This document shows, in pieces, positions 46,981-56,924 of a DNA stretch of 64,000 nt. The stretch is taken from assembly GCF_013378445.1 (NCBI RefSeq), contig NZ_JABXYK010000001.1:248001-312000 (forward strand), read 5' to 3'. The stretch comes from Mycoplana rhizolycopersici. Its GTDB lineage: Bacteria > Pseudomonadota > Alphaproteobacteria > Rhizobiales > Rhizobiaceae. A program made the position numbers and the translations under genes. The notes under the pieces are model-generated. The model saw nothing but the letters and a program-made list of their open reading frames with translations. It was not told the DNA's origin and did not search any database. Numbering within the stretch: position 1 is the stretch's first letter; every line of letters begins with the position of its first letter.

Positions 46981-47592
46981 TCAGCCGGCCGGTGCCGGCT
47001 GGCCCAGCGCCTTTTCGATCGCCGGCATGAGCCCGTTTTTCAGGCTATCCTCGTCGAACGGGCCGACCTTCTTGTAGAGGATCGTGCCATCTGGACCGAC
47101 GAGATAGGATTCCGGGATCCCGTAGACGCCGAAGTCGATTGCCATCTTGCCGTTCGGATCGAGCCCGATCGCCGCAAAGGGATTGCCGAGTTCGCCGAGG
47201 AATCGCAACGCGTTCTCGTTGCCGTCCTTGTAGTTGACGCCCAGCACCGTCAGCCGCGGATCCTGCGCCAGCGCCATGATCACGGGGTGTTCCTGCCGGC
47301 AGGGCACGCACCAGGATGCCCAGAAGTTGACGAGGGTCAGCTTGCCCTTTGCCGCTTCCGCCGTCAGCGCCGGCACCGGAACGCCGTCGCGCATGGCACC
47401 GGCGAGCGGCTCCAGGTCGCGGAACGGCGCCTGCGTGCCGATAAGCGCCGAGGGAATTTCCGACACGTCCCGTCCCGAACGCAGCTGGAAAAAGAAGATC
47501 GCCGCCAGTGTGGCGAAAATCATGAGTGGCAGAAGCGCCAGAAGCACCCGCGTGCGCGAACCGGCCGGCTTGTCCTGAGCAGGCATGCTCAT
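46981..47592 (-). CDS. ccmG: Cytochrome c biogenesis thioredoxin CcmG (CycY/DsbE)
   Basis: 203 aa, membrane-anchored by an N-terminal helix, with a periplasmic thioredoxin domain. Active site WCVPC has Cys95 and Cys98; the LVNFWASWCVPCRQEHP block is typical. It reduces apocytochrome c so heme can attach. Its ATG overlaps the ccmD stop (ATGA), so it is the last gene of the ccm cluster. Confidence 0.93.
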   Translation of the reverse strand: MSMPAQDKPAGSRTRVLLALLPLMIFATLAAIFFFQLRSGRDVSEIPSALIGTQAPFRDLEPLAGAMRDGVPVPALTAEAAKGKLTLVNFWASWCVPCRQEHPVIMALAQDPRLTVLGVNYKDGNENALRFLGELGNPFAAIGLDPNGKMAIDFGVYGIPESYLVGPDGTILYKKVGPFDEDSLKNGLMPAIEKALGQPAPAG

Positions 47593-47750
47593 TGCGCCTC
47601 TCCGGCCGAGCGTCTGCGAATGCCGGCAGCTTCCAGAATGGCCAAATCCCGCCTTCGCGCGCGTCCGTCGAGCCAGACCCAGAGAACAAGGCCAGCAACG
47701 GTCAGGAAGGTCGCCGCATAGGCGACTGCGACATAGCCGAGATGGGTCAT
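47589..47750 (-). CDS. ccmD: Heme exporter protein CcmD
   Basis: 53 aa with one membrane helix (VAVAYAATFLTVAGLVLWVWL) and a basic tail RARRRD, as in CcmD. It stabilises CcmE and helps the CcmABC release complex. It overlaps both ccmC (ATGA) and ccmG (ATGA), which fixes start and end. Confidence 0.9.
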   Translation of the reverse strand: MTHLGYVAVAYAATFLTVAGLVLWVWLDGRARRRDLAILEAAGIRRRSAGEAQ

Positions 47751-48547
47751 GGATGCCCCTCCCCGCGGCCGGCCGTAGCTGGTCCGGACGCCCCGCGACC
47801 GGCGGAGCGCGCCGCAAGGCGCCGTAGCGTGGCGACGCGGCGGCGCAGGATCTCGTTGCGCATCGCCAGAACGTGCAGCGTGAAGAAAAGCAGCGTGAAG
47901 GCGATCGCCATCACCAGTAGCGGCCGCAGGAATTCCGGATCGATCGCCGGGCCGTCGAGCCGGATCACGCTCGCCGGCTGGTGGAGCGTGTTCCACCAGT
48001 CGACCGAGAACTTGATGATCGGGATGTTGACGAAGCCGACCAGGATCAGGATGGCGCCGACCTTTGCCGCGCGCGCCGGGTCGTCGACGGCGCGGTTCAG
48101 CGCAATCAGTCCGAGATACATCAGAAAGAGCACGAAGACCGAGGTCAGCCGCGCGTCCCACACCCACCAGGTGCCCCACATCGGCTTGCCCCAGAGCGAA
48201 CCGGTAACGAGTGCGATGAAGGTGAAACAGGCGCCGATCGGTGCTGCGGTCTTTGCCGAGACGTCGGCCAGCGGGTGCCGCCAGACGAGTGTGCCGAGTG
48301 CGGAGATCGCCATCACCGAATAGCACATCATCGACAGCCAGGCCGCCGGCACGTGCACATACATGATCCTGACCGTCTCGCCCTGCTGGTAGTCGCCGAC
48401 GGTGGCAAAACAGAGATAGAGGCCGACGGCGAAAAACAGCGCGGTTGCCGCCGCCATCCACGGCCAGACGGCGCCGCTCAGCGCCAGGAACCGCGTCGGG
48501 TTGGCGAGGTCGGAAAACTTGCGTATGGCCAGGCTCTGTTCGTTCAT
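47747..48547 (-). CDS. ccmC: Heme-handling protein CcmC
   Basis: 266 aa, six membrane helices. The tryptophan-rich WGTWWVWDARLTS motif binds heme and is diagnostic; two conserved His are in the neighbouring periplasmic loops (YVHVPAAW). It transfers heme to CcmE. The long Arg-rich C-terminal tail is unusual. It precedes ccmD with a four-base overlap. Confidence 0.94.
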   Translation of the reverse strand: MNEQSLAIRKFSDLANPTRFLALSGAVWPWMAAATALFFAVGLYLCFATVGDYQQGETVRIMYVHVPAAWLSMMCYSVMAISALGTLVWRHPLADVSAKTAAPIGACFTFIALVTGSLWGKPMWGTWWVWDARLTSVFVLFLMYLGLIALNRAVDDPARAAKVGAILILVGFVNIPIIKFSVDWWNTLHQPASVIRLDGPAIDPEFLRPLLVMAIAFTLLFFTLHVLAMRNEILRRRVATLRRLAARSAGRGASGPATAGRGEGHP

Positions 48548-48607
48548 GCGCCTTGTTTACCGCGTTCCCTGCCAGGCTTCAATTGACCGGAATCAATCAC
48601 ATTTGCG

Positions 48608-49267
48608 TCAATCGGTGGACGCTCGAAGCGCCGCGGCCGCGGCAACCGGACCGATCACGGCGAAGACCAGCGTCAACGCGGTCAAAAACAGGAACGGCGG
48701 CAGGAACGGCGCCGGCTCCTGAATGGCGGCGTAGACGGCGCTGACACCGAAGATCAGCACGGGGATCGCCAGCGGCAGCACGAGGATCGAAACCAGCAGC
48801 CCACCGCGCGGCAGGGCGACGGCGATCGCCGCCCCCGCAGCTCCGATGAAGGTAATCGCGGGCGTACCGACGAGCAGCGTCAGCATCGTCGCACCGATCG
48901 CCGACACGTCCATGTTCATGAACAGCGACAAGAGCGGCGAGGCGAGCACCAGCGGCAGGCCGGTCGCGAGCCAGTGGGCCAGGCACTTCACCAGCACCGT
49001 CAGCACCAACGGCGTCTCCTGCATCAAAAGCAGGTCGAGCGAGCCGTCCTCGCGTTCTGCCTGGAACAGCCGGTCGAGCCCGAGAAGGGCGGCGAGCAGT
49101 GCCCCGATCCAGAGGATCGCCGGGCCGATGCGGGCGAGCAGGTTGAGGTCGGGGCCGACGCCGAACGGAATGACGGCCACCACCGTCATGAAGAACAATA
49201 CCCCGATCATCGCGCCGCCCCCGGCGCGAACAGAGAGCTTGAGATCGCGGAGAAGAAGCGCGGTCAT
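48608..49267 (-). CDS. ccmB: Heme exporter membrane protein CcmB
   Basis: 219 aa with about six membrane helices. FQAEREDGSLDLLLMQETPL is the CcmB signature. It pairs with the ATPase CcmA upstream. The ATG at 49267 has AAGGA seven bases upstream; the open frame further up runs through a repeat element and is not coding. Confidence 0.93.
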   Translation of the reverse strand: MTALLLRDLKLSVRAGGGAMIGVLFFMTVVAVIPFGVGPDLNLLARIGPAILWIGALLAALLGLDRLFQAEREDGSLDLLLMQETPLVLTVLVKCLAHWLATGLPLVLASPLLSLFMNMDVSAIGATMLTLLVGTPAITFIGAAGAAIAVALPRGGLLVSILVLPLAIPVLIFGVSAVYAAIQEPAPFLPPFLFLTALTLVFAVIGPVAAAAALRASTD

Positions 49268-49304
49268 GCCCACGTCCTTCCACGCGCGGGCATAGGACCG
49301 CAGC

Positions 49305-49425
49305 CGCACCTCATCCGCCTGCCGGCACCTTCTTCCCGCGAGCCGGGGGAAGCGCGACTGCCGCCAACGCATCCACTCCCTCTCCCCGCCTGCGGGGACT
49401 GGGTTAGGGTTGGGGCGAGGAGCAA
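49305..49425. repeat. RIME-like intergenic palindromic element
   Basis: About 120 bases between ccmA and ccmB with the composition of the dispersed palindromic elements of Rhizobiaceae: CCTCATCCGCCTGCCGGCACC, then a TTCCCG...CGGGGGAA hairpin, then TCCCCGC-CT-GCGGGGA (49383-49398) and TTAGGGTTGGGGC. It splits the ccm operon. Confidence 0.7.
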
Positions 49426-49463
49426 ATTCCGATTGCCGGCCGATGTGCCAATCGCGACAGTCG

Positions 49464-50111
49464 TCACACCCAGGCCTCCGCAAAAATGGCGGCAAAACCG
49501 CCCATCTGCAGTTCGCTCACCGCCCCCAGGCCCAGCGGCTGGTGCGTCGCAGCCAGCGCCAGCCCGCCGCGGGAGAGATGCGCCTTGACCAGCCCCGCGA
49601 ACATCGCCTCGGCGGACGCGTCCAGCGCCGCGGTCGGCTCGTCGAGGATCCAGACCGGCCGCCAGGCGACGAGCAGCTTCGCCATGGCCATGCGTCGCTG
49701 CTGGCCGGCAGAGAGATAGCCGAAGGGCAGGTGCAGGATCCCACCGAGGCCGACGGCATCCGCCGCCTCGTCGATCGCGACGCCTGTACCCCCACGCGAA
49801 TCACCGAAAAAGGCCTTCCAGAAGCGTAGGTTCTCCTCGACCGTCAGTTCCCGCTTCATCGCGTTGCGATGGCCGAGATAGTGACAGGCGCCGGCAACGC
49901 TGTCGAAGCCCTGCGTCTCGCCGCCGGCAAGCCTGATCTTGCCCGATTCGCGCGGCAGCAGGTCGGCGACCACCCGCAGGAGGGTCGACTTGCCGGACCC
50001 GTTCGGCCCCTTCACCACCAGCGCCTCGCCGGCACCGATATCAAAGGATACATCCCGGAAGATCAGGTCTTCGCCCCGTTTCGCACTCAGGCCCTCGGCA
50101 ACGAGGCGCAT
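49464..50111 (-). CDS. ccmA: Heme exporter ATP-binding protein CcmA
   Basis: 215 aa ABC ATPase. Walker A is GPNGSGKST, the signature is LSAGQQRRMAMAKLL and Walker B is VWILDEPTAALD, as in CcmA. With CcmB and CcmC it releases holo-CcmE. It is separated from ccmB by about 200 bases holding a repeat. It lies divergent from acnA, the arrangement known in related rhizobia. Confidence 0.94.
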   Translation of the reverse strand: MRLVAEGLSAKRGEDLIFRDVSFDIGAGEALVVKGPNGSGKSTLLRVVADLLPRESGKIRLAGGETQGFDSVAGACHYLGHRNAMKRELTVEENLRFWKAFFGDSRGGTGVAIDEAADAVGLGGILHLPFGYLSAGQQRRMAMAKLLVAWRPVWILDEPTAALDASAEAMFAGLVKAHLSRGGLALAATHQPLGLGAVSELQMGGFAAIFAEAWV

Positions 50112-50379
50112 CGGCTTTCACTTTCCCTTTACGACCTTGGTCGCACTGCAAAAAAATTCTCCCGATCCATACATCGGCGCTCTGGATCGTTCCTTAGAAA
50201 TTATCTATAAGGCCGGCAACACGCCAGCGGTCGGCGTGATTTTCATCCAAGCGCCGAACCCGGAATGATTTCCGCGTACGGACAGCGGAAATGGCCGCAC
50301 CCGCATCCCATTTCGCGCCTCCCAGGCGCACGGGCGTTCGTACGTCAGCTTTTGGCGACCAGACGGAACGGGGTACAAA
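50112..50379 (+). promoter_or_regulatory. acnA upstream region with an Irr/ICE-like box
   Basis: About 270 bases between ccmA and acnA. TTAGAAATTATCTATAA (50194-50210) is an imperfect inverted AT-rich site resembling the iron-control element, and it overlaps a TATAAG -10 hexamer. In rhizobia aconitase is often iron-regulated, so this is a candidate Irr-type site; the match is partial. Confidence 0.35.
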
Positions 50380-53073
<2,694 letters not shown>

Positions 53074-53099
53074 TTTCGACGGGATGACCGATCGACAAG

Positions 53100-53131
53100 A
53101 TGCCGGGGCGGTTGCCCCGGCATTTCTTTTT
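53100..53131 (+). terminator. Intrinsic terminator of acnA
   Basis: ATGCCGGGGC-GGTT-GCCCCGGCAT, a perfect 10-bp stem, followed by a T-rich tract. Confidence 0.93.
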
Positions 53132-53246
53132 GAGACATACTTCCGGCACCTTGAGTCTCACTCCATCGTGACTTCCTGTTGACTGTCCGAGCGGGTAAGA
53201 CGATTGCCGACAACAGGTGCCTCGCCTGAATTTCCTGGAACGACAC

Positions 53247-54017
53247 ATGCCCAGACTGCTCATCATAGGTTGTGTTGCGAGCCTGCTGGCGGCCCTGCCG
53301 TCGGCCGTCGGCGCGCTGGCACAGGAACTGAAGCAGCCGAAGGGCATCGTCGAATTGTTCACCAGCCAGGGATGCTCGTCCTGTCCCAAGGCCGACCAGG
53401 CGCTGGAGACGTTGATCCGCGACGGCGACGTCGTCGCCTTGGCCTATCACGTCGACTACTGGAACTATCTCGGCTGGGCCGACACGTTCTCCACCAAGGA
53501 GAACACGGAGCGCCAGTATTCCTATGCGCGCATGTTCGGCCGCAGCAGCGTCTACACGCCTCAGGCGGTGATCAACGGACGCGAGCACGTCAATGGCGGC
53601 GAACTGAGGCAGATCCGCAACCAGATCGAGATCCTGAGCACGCAGGGGCGCGGGCTGTCGGTGGATGTATCCGCAGACATCGTTCAGGACGAAATCCGCA
53701 TCCGCCTCGGCAGCGGCCACGGCAAGGCCAATGTGATGGTCGCCTACTTCAACGACCCGCAGTCGGTGGATATCAAGGAAGGCGAGAATCGCGGAAGGCG
53801 AATTTCCTACTGGCACGCCGTAACCGACATGGAAACGATCGGCATGTGGGAAGGCAAGGCGTCGACCCTGGTACTGCCCGCGAGCATCCTGCATCAGAAG
53901 GGCACGGGGGGATGCGCCATCCTCCTGCAGCGGATGAAAGCGGCAGACACGCCGGGTGCCATTCTAGGGGCGACCGTCATTACGCCAACACTGCCGCAGA
54001 CGGCCAATCGAAAGTGA
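53247..54017 (+). CDS. DUF1223 secreted thioredoxin-like protein
   Basis: 256 aa. A signal peptide (MPRLLIIGCVASLLAALPS to GALAQE) precedes a DUF1223 domain starting IVELFTSQGCSSCPKAD, a thioredoxin-like CxxC at Cys43 and Cys46. YHVDYWNYLGWADTF is also conserved. It is probably a periplasmic redox protein; the function is unknown. The ATG at 53247 is preceded by GGAA six bases upstream. It is monocistronic. Confidence 0.88.
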   Translation: MPRLLIIGCVASLLAALPSAVGALAQELKQPKGIVELFTSQGCSSCPKADQALETLIRDGDVVALAYHVDYWNYLGWADTFSTKENTERQYSYARMFGRSSVYTPQAVINGREHVNGGELRQIRNQIEILSTQGRGLSVDVSADIVQDEIRIRLGSGHGKANVMVAYFNDPQSVDIKEGENRGRRISYWHAVTDMETIGMWEGKASTLVLPASILHQKGTGGCAILLQRMKAADTPGAILGATVITPTLPQTANRK

Positions 54018-54504
54018 GTTTTTGAGGATGAGGGGGTCCGGACCGGGATCTTCGAGGGGCTGGGGCTTGAGGGTTCGAAGACACGCCGGGCCGGACCTTG
54101 ACGAAGCATCCGGCAACGGAATACAGGATCAGCTTCGACGCATATCCCCTGAGGCCGACCGATTTCCCGCACATGCAAAGCGGTCGGCTGCGGGACAGCG
54201 ACGAAACTTTCTCTGAAAAATGGGGCGCGGTTTTGTCTGAAATGGGGCAAGTTCGGTTTTTGCCGTGCCGTAGTGGTTAACAACGGCACAGCCGGCCTGT
54301 TTCGACAATGCACACCTTCCCCGAAGCGCCCAAAATCGCTTTGCGAATCGCTGCGATCGTCAGCGAAAAAATTACGCCGGAATATTGGAGCGTTGCAGCG
54401 AATCGCCGCCGTCCCGCCGCCAGTCGGCGGGTCTCCATGCTTGCATTTCCGTCCAGCTAGGGCACACTGTCATCGAAATGACATCGACGAAGTGCGGAGA
54501 ATCG
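54018..54504. other. Gene-free stretch with short repeats and a hairpin
   Basis: About 490 bases where no frame looks coding. TCTGAAAAATGGGGCGCGG (54212) and TCTGAAATGGGGCAAG (54236) form an imperfect direct repeat 24 bases apart. GTGCCGT...ACGGCAC (54265-54289) is a 7-bp inverted repeat with an 11-base loop. It may hold a promoter or a small RNA; nothing more can be said. Confidence 0.45.
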
Positions 54505-54900
54505 ATGACAGACCAGCCGGATTTGCCGCCGGGAGAAGCTGCCGCCCAGAGGTCGAACGTGGTCGTCGATCTCCGGGAATATCGCAGCAACAAGGACCCG
54601 CTTCCGGTCACCTTCCACCGCAAGGAACTGGACCTGATCCTGAGGATCTATGGGCGCATGGTCGGGGAGGGCGCGTGGCGTGACTACGCGATCGACCACA
54701 GCCCCGAGAAGGCGGTTTTTTCGATTTTCAAGCGCTCGGGCGAAATGCCGCTCTACCGCGTCGAGAAGAACCCGAAGCTCGCCACCAGGCAGGGCGCCTA
54801 CAGCGTCGTCAACACCCATGGCGTGATCCTCAAGCGGGGCCGCGAGTTGCAGCAGGTGCTCAAGGTTTTCGACAAGGTCCTGAAGCTGGTCGAAACGTAA
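54505..54900 (+). CDS. DUF2794 protein
   Basis: 131 aa of the alphaproteobacterial DUF2794 family, with PVTFHRKELDLILRIYGRMV and AIDHSPEKAVFSIFKRSGEMPLYRVEKNPKL. Function unknown. The ATG at 54505 has GGAG five bases upstream; in-frame ATGs further up lack this. It is convergent with the glycosyltransferase gene. Confidence 0.87.
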   Translation: MTDQPDLPPGEAAAQRSNVVVDLREYRSNKDPLPVTFHRKELDLILRIYGRMVGEGAWRDYAIDHSPEKAVFSIFKRSGEMPLYRVEKNPKLATRQGAYSVVNTHGVILKRGRELQQVLKVFDKVLKLVET

Positions 54901-54918
54901 CGATCGTCGCAGGCGAAC

Positions 54919-56082
54919 TCACGCCGGCAGCAGAGCACCGTGAAGACCAGCCGTTCGCATCGCGCGCAGCAGCGCATCGTCCAGCTGATAACGGGAGATA
55001 TCCGCCGGCGCTTTTTTTGCGGTCCTGTTGTATTTCCAGTTCGTTGTGATTTCGCTGAAGTGACCGTAGGCGACGCGGCTTGAACGGGTGAAGTAGTTCT
55101 CCAGCCCCTTTACCCGGTGAGCGGACCACGTCATCGCTCTGGTGCATCGCCACGGCACGACGGCCCATTTCTGCGGGCAACCGACCTTGTCACCGGCATC
55201 ATAGCTGGCAAAATCCGCGTGGCGCGGGACCTGTTCGCCACGCCCGGCGCCGGCGTCACCAATCCACCTGCCTCGGAAATGAACGGCGCCCAGCAGCGAA
55301 GTTTCCGCCGCCCGAAAGACCGACCCACCCGCACCCGACGGGAGCACCAGTTCGTCGATGTCGCAGTTGAGAACGCTTTTGGCCTTTTGCAGAAAACGGA
55401 AACGGGCATGCTGGAGGGCGCCCGCCTGGCAAAACTTCGAGCTGATCCGCACCTCGTTGCCGCTCGCATCGCGCCGGCGCCAGACACGCGGGCCGAACTT
55501 GAAGTTCCAGTTTACGACACAGACGGTGATGCCGGGAAAGGTCCGCCTGAGCTCAGCTTCGAGTTCCCGCGCGGCGTAGGAGGTGGACGCATTGTCATAG
55601 AGCAGTACGGCATCTGCGCCGTGAATGCGGACATGGAACTGCACCCAGTCCTTGATCCACTGCACGTCGTTGTCCTTGGACAGGGTGAAGAGAACGCGCT
55701 TCTTCCGAAAGACCTGACTGAGATCCGGCTGCACACTCGCCGTCACCCGGCCGAGGCAACCGTCGATCGTGATATCGGGCCGATCGCCCTTCAGCCAGAA
55801 CTCCACCCCGGACGACCTGTCGATGAAGACGCCACCGCTCCTGGTGAAATCGGCGTAAAATTCCGTCTCCTCCAAATGGTCCTGGAAGTTGAACAAGGGC
55901 GGCCCCTGGAGAACGGTGTACTTCCCGCACCGGTAGACATCGTAAAACAGTGTCTCGAAGTCATAAAGGGCGTTGTAGGTCTTGTCCCTGAACTCCGGCG
56001 GCAGCGGTGCGTCGCGCACGATGCCGCAATCCTCGGCCACCTTCACGAAGCTCAGTTGCGCGTCGATCTTCATCATTTCCAT
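54919..56082 (-). CDS. GT-A fold glycosyltransferase (GT2/GT92-like)
   Basis: 387 aa from the chosen start. The region LFTLSKDNDVQWIKDWVQFH followed by GADAVLLYDNAS and later NCDIDELVLP (a DxD-like metal site) marks a cytoplasmic glycosyltransferase of the GT2_4/GT92 type. The N-terminal 100 residues are unrelated to the catalytic core. The donor and acceptor are unknown. The start is uncertain among ATGs at 56082, 56076 and 56073. No polysaccharide cluster is adjacent. Confidence 0.8.
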   Translation of the reverse strand: MEMMKIDAQLSFVKVAEDCGIVRDAPLPPEFRDKTYNALYDFETLFYDVYRCGKYTVLQGPPLFNFQDHLEETEFYADFTRSGGVFIDRSSGVEFWLKGDRPDITIDGCLGRVTASVQPDLSQVFRKKRVLFTLSKDNDVQWIKDWVQFHVRIHGADAVLLYDNASTSYAARELEAELRRTFPGITVCVVNWNFKFGPRVWRRRDASGNEVRISSKFCQAGALQHARFRFLQKAKSVLNCDIDELVLPSGAGGSVFRAAETSLLGAVHFRGRWIGDAGAGRGEQVPRHADFASYDAGDKVGCPQKWAVVPWRCTRAMTWSAHRVKGLENYFTRSSRVAYGHFSEITTNWKYNRTAKKAPADISRYQLDDALLRAMRTAGLHGALLPA

Positions 56083-56182
56083 CCAAAGGCCGTTCCGGCG
56101 GCGTTCGGCCCGATGGATACGGCCTTCACGCCCGCTTGCCAAGTTTCGCGATTACCGCGCATTGCGCCGGGCGTCCGTGCCT

Positions 56183-56737
56183 TCAGCTCTTGGCACCCGT
56201 CAAAGGAACGTCAGGCTCCGGATCGGTGCCCGCCCCCTCGCCAAGCGCCCGCTGCATGATTGTGGTGTCGAGCCAGCGGCCGTGCTTGAAGCCCGTCGCC
56301 TTCATCAGCCCCCCATGATCGAAACCCGCTGCGCGGTGAACCGCCACGGAAGCCGGATGCGCCCCGCCGATGACCGCCACCATCTGCCGGAAACCGAGGA
56401 CCGTGCAGCGTGTGATCAGTTCGGAGAGCAGTGCCCCGCCGATGCCGCGGCCCCTCGCTTCCGGCGCGAGGTAGATCGAGTCCTCCACCAGCCAGCGATA
56501 GGCCGGACGGGTGCGGAACGCGGATGCATAGGCGTAGCCAAGGACGGTCCCGCCCATGTCGACGGCAGCGATATAAGGGTATCCCGCCGCCGTGATCGCC
56601 GAAAAGCGGTTGTGCATCTCCTCCAGCGTCGGCGGCTCGATCTCATAGGAGGCGACGCCGTGCAGAACGGACTCCCGGTAGATCTCGGCAATGGCGGGAA
56701 CATCGCCGGCTTCGGCGGTGCGAATGGCATAGGACAT
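56183..56737 (-). CDS. GNAT acetyltransferase (phosphinothricin acetyltransferase-like)
   Basis: 184 aa. IYRESVLHGVASYEIEPPTLEEM and the signature LAPEARGRGIGGALL are typical of the PAT/YncA branch of GNAT enzymes, which acetylate phosphinothricin-like or methionine-derivative amines. The start at 56737 lacks a good ribosome-binding site. It lies downstream of pyc in the same direction, behind a perfect hairpin. Confidence 0.85.
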   Translation of the reverse strand: MSYAIRTAEAGDVPAIAEIYRESVLHGVASYEIEPPTLEEMHNRFSAITAAGYPYIAAVDMGGTVLGYAYASAFRTRPAYRWLVEDSIYLAPEARGRGIGGALLSELITRCTVLGFRQMVAVIGGAHPASVAVHRAAGFDHGGLMKATGFKHGRWLDTTIMQRALGEGAGTDPEPDVPLTGAKS

Positions 56738-56854
56738 TGTTGCAACTATCACGGGACGATCAGACAAGGCTTTGGCGGCGGCCAGGCCGGCTGCTCGCCC
56801 GATTGAAAAATGGCTACAACTCCGCAAGCGAGCATCGCAGCCAGGGCCACTGGG

Positions 56855-56883
56855 GCACAATCCCTCTTTCGGAGGGATTGTGC
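56855..56883 (-). terminator. Perfect 12-bp hairpin downstream of pyc, no U tract
   Basis: GCACAATCCCTC and GAGGGATTGTGC pair perfectly around a TTTCG loop, about 40 bases past the pyc stop. It lacks a T run on the minus strand, so it may be a factor-dependent terminator or an mRNA 3'-end stabiliser. Confidence 0.55.
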
Positions 56884-56924
56884 ATTTCGGAACGCGGCCC
56901 CGATCGGCCGGCGGAGAACCGCCT

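Noticed and set aside
53894-54313. 139-residue minus-strand frame in the 54 kb gap
   Set aside because: Low-complexity Arg/Pro composition, partly antisense to the DUF1223 gene, and no ribosome-binding site.
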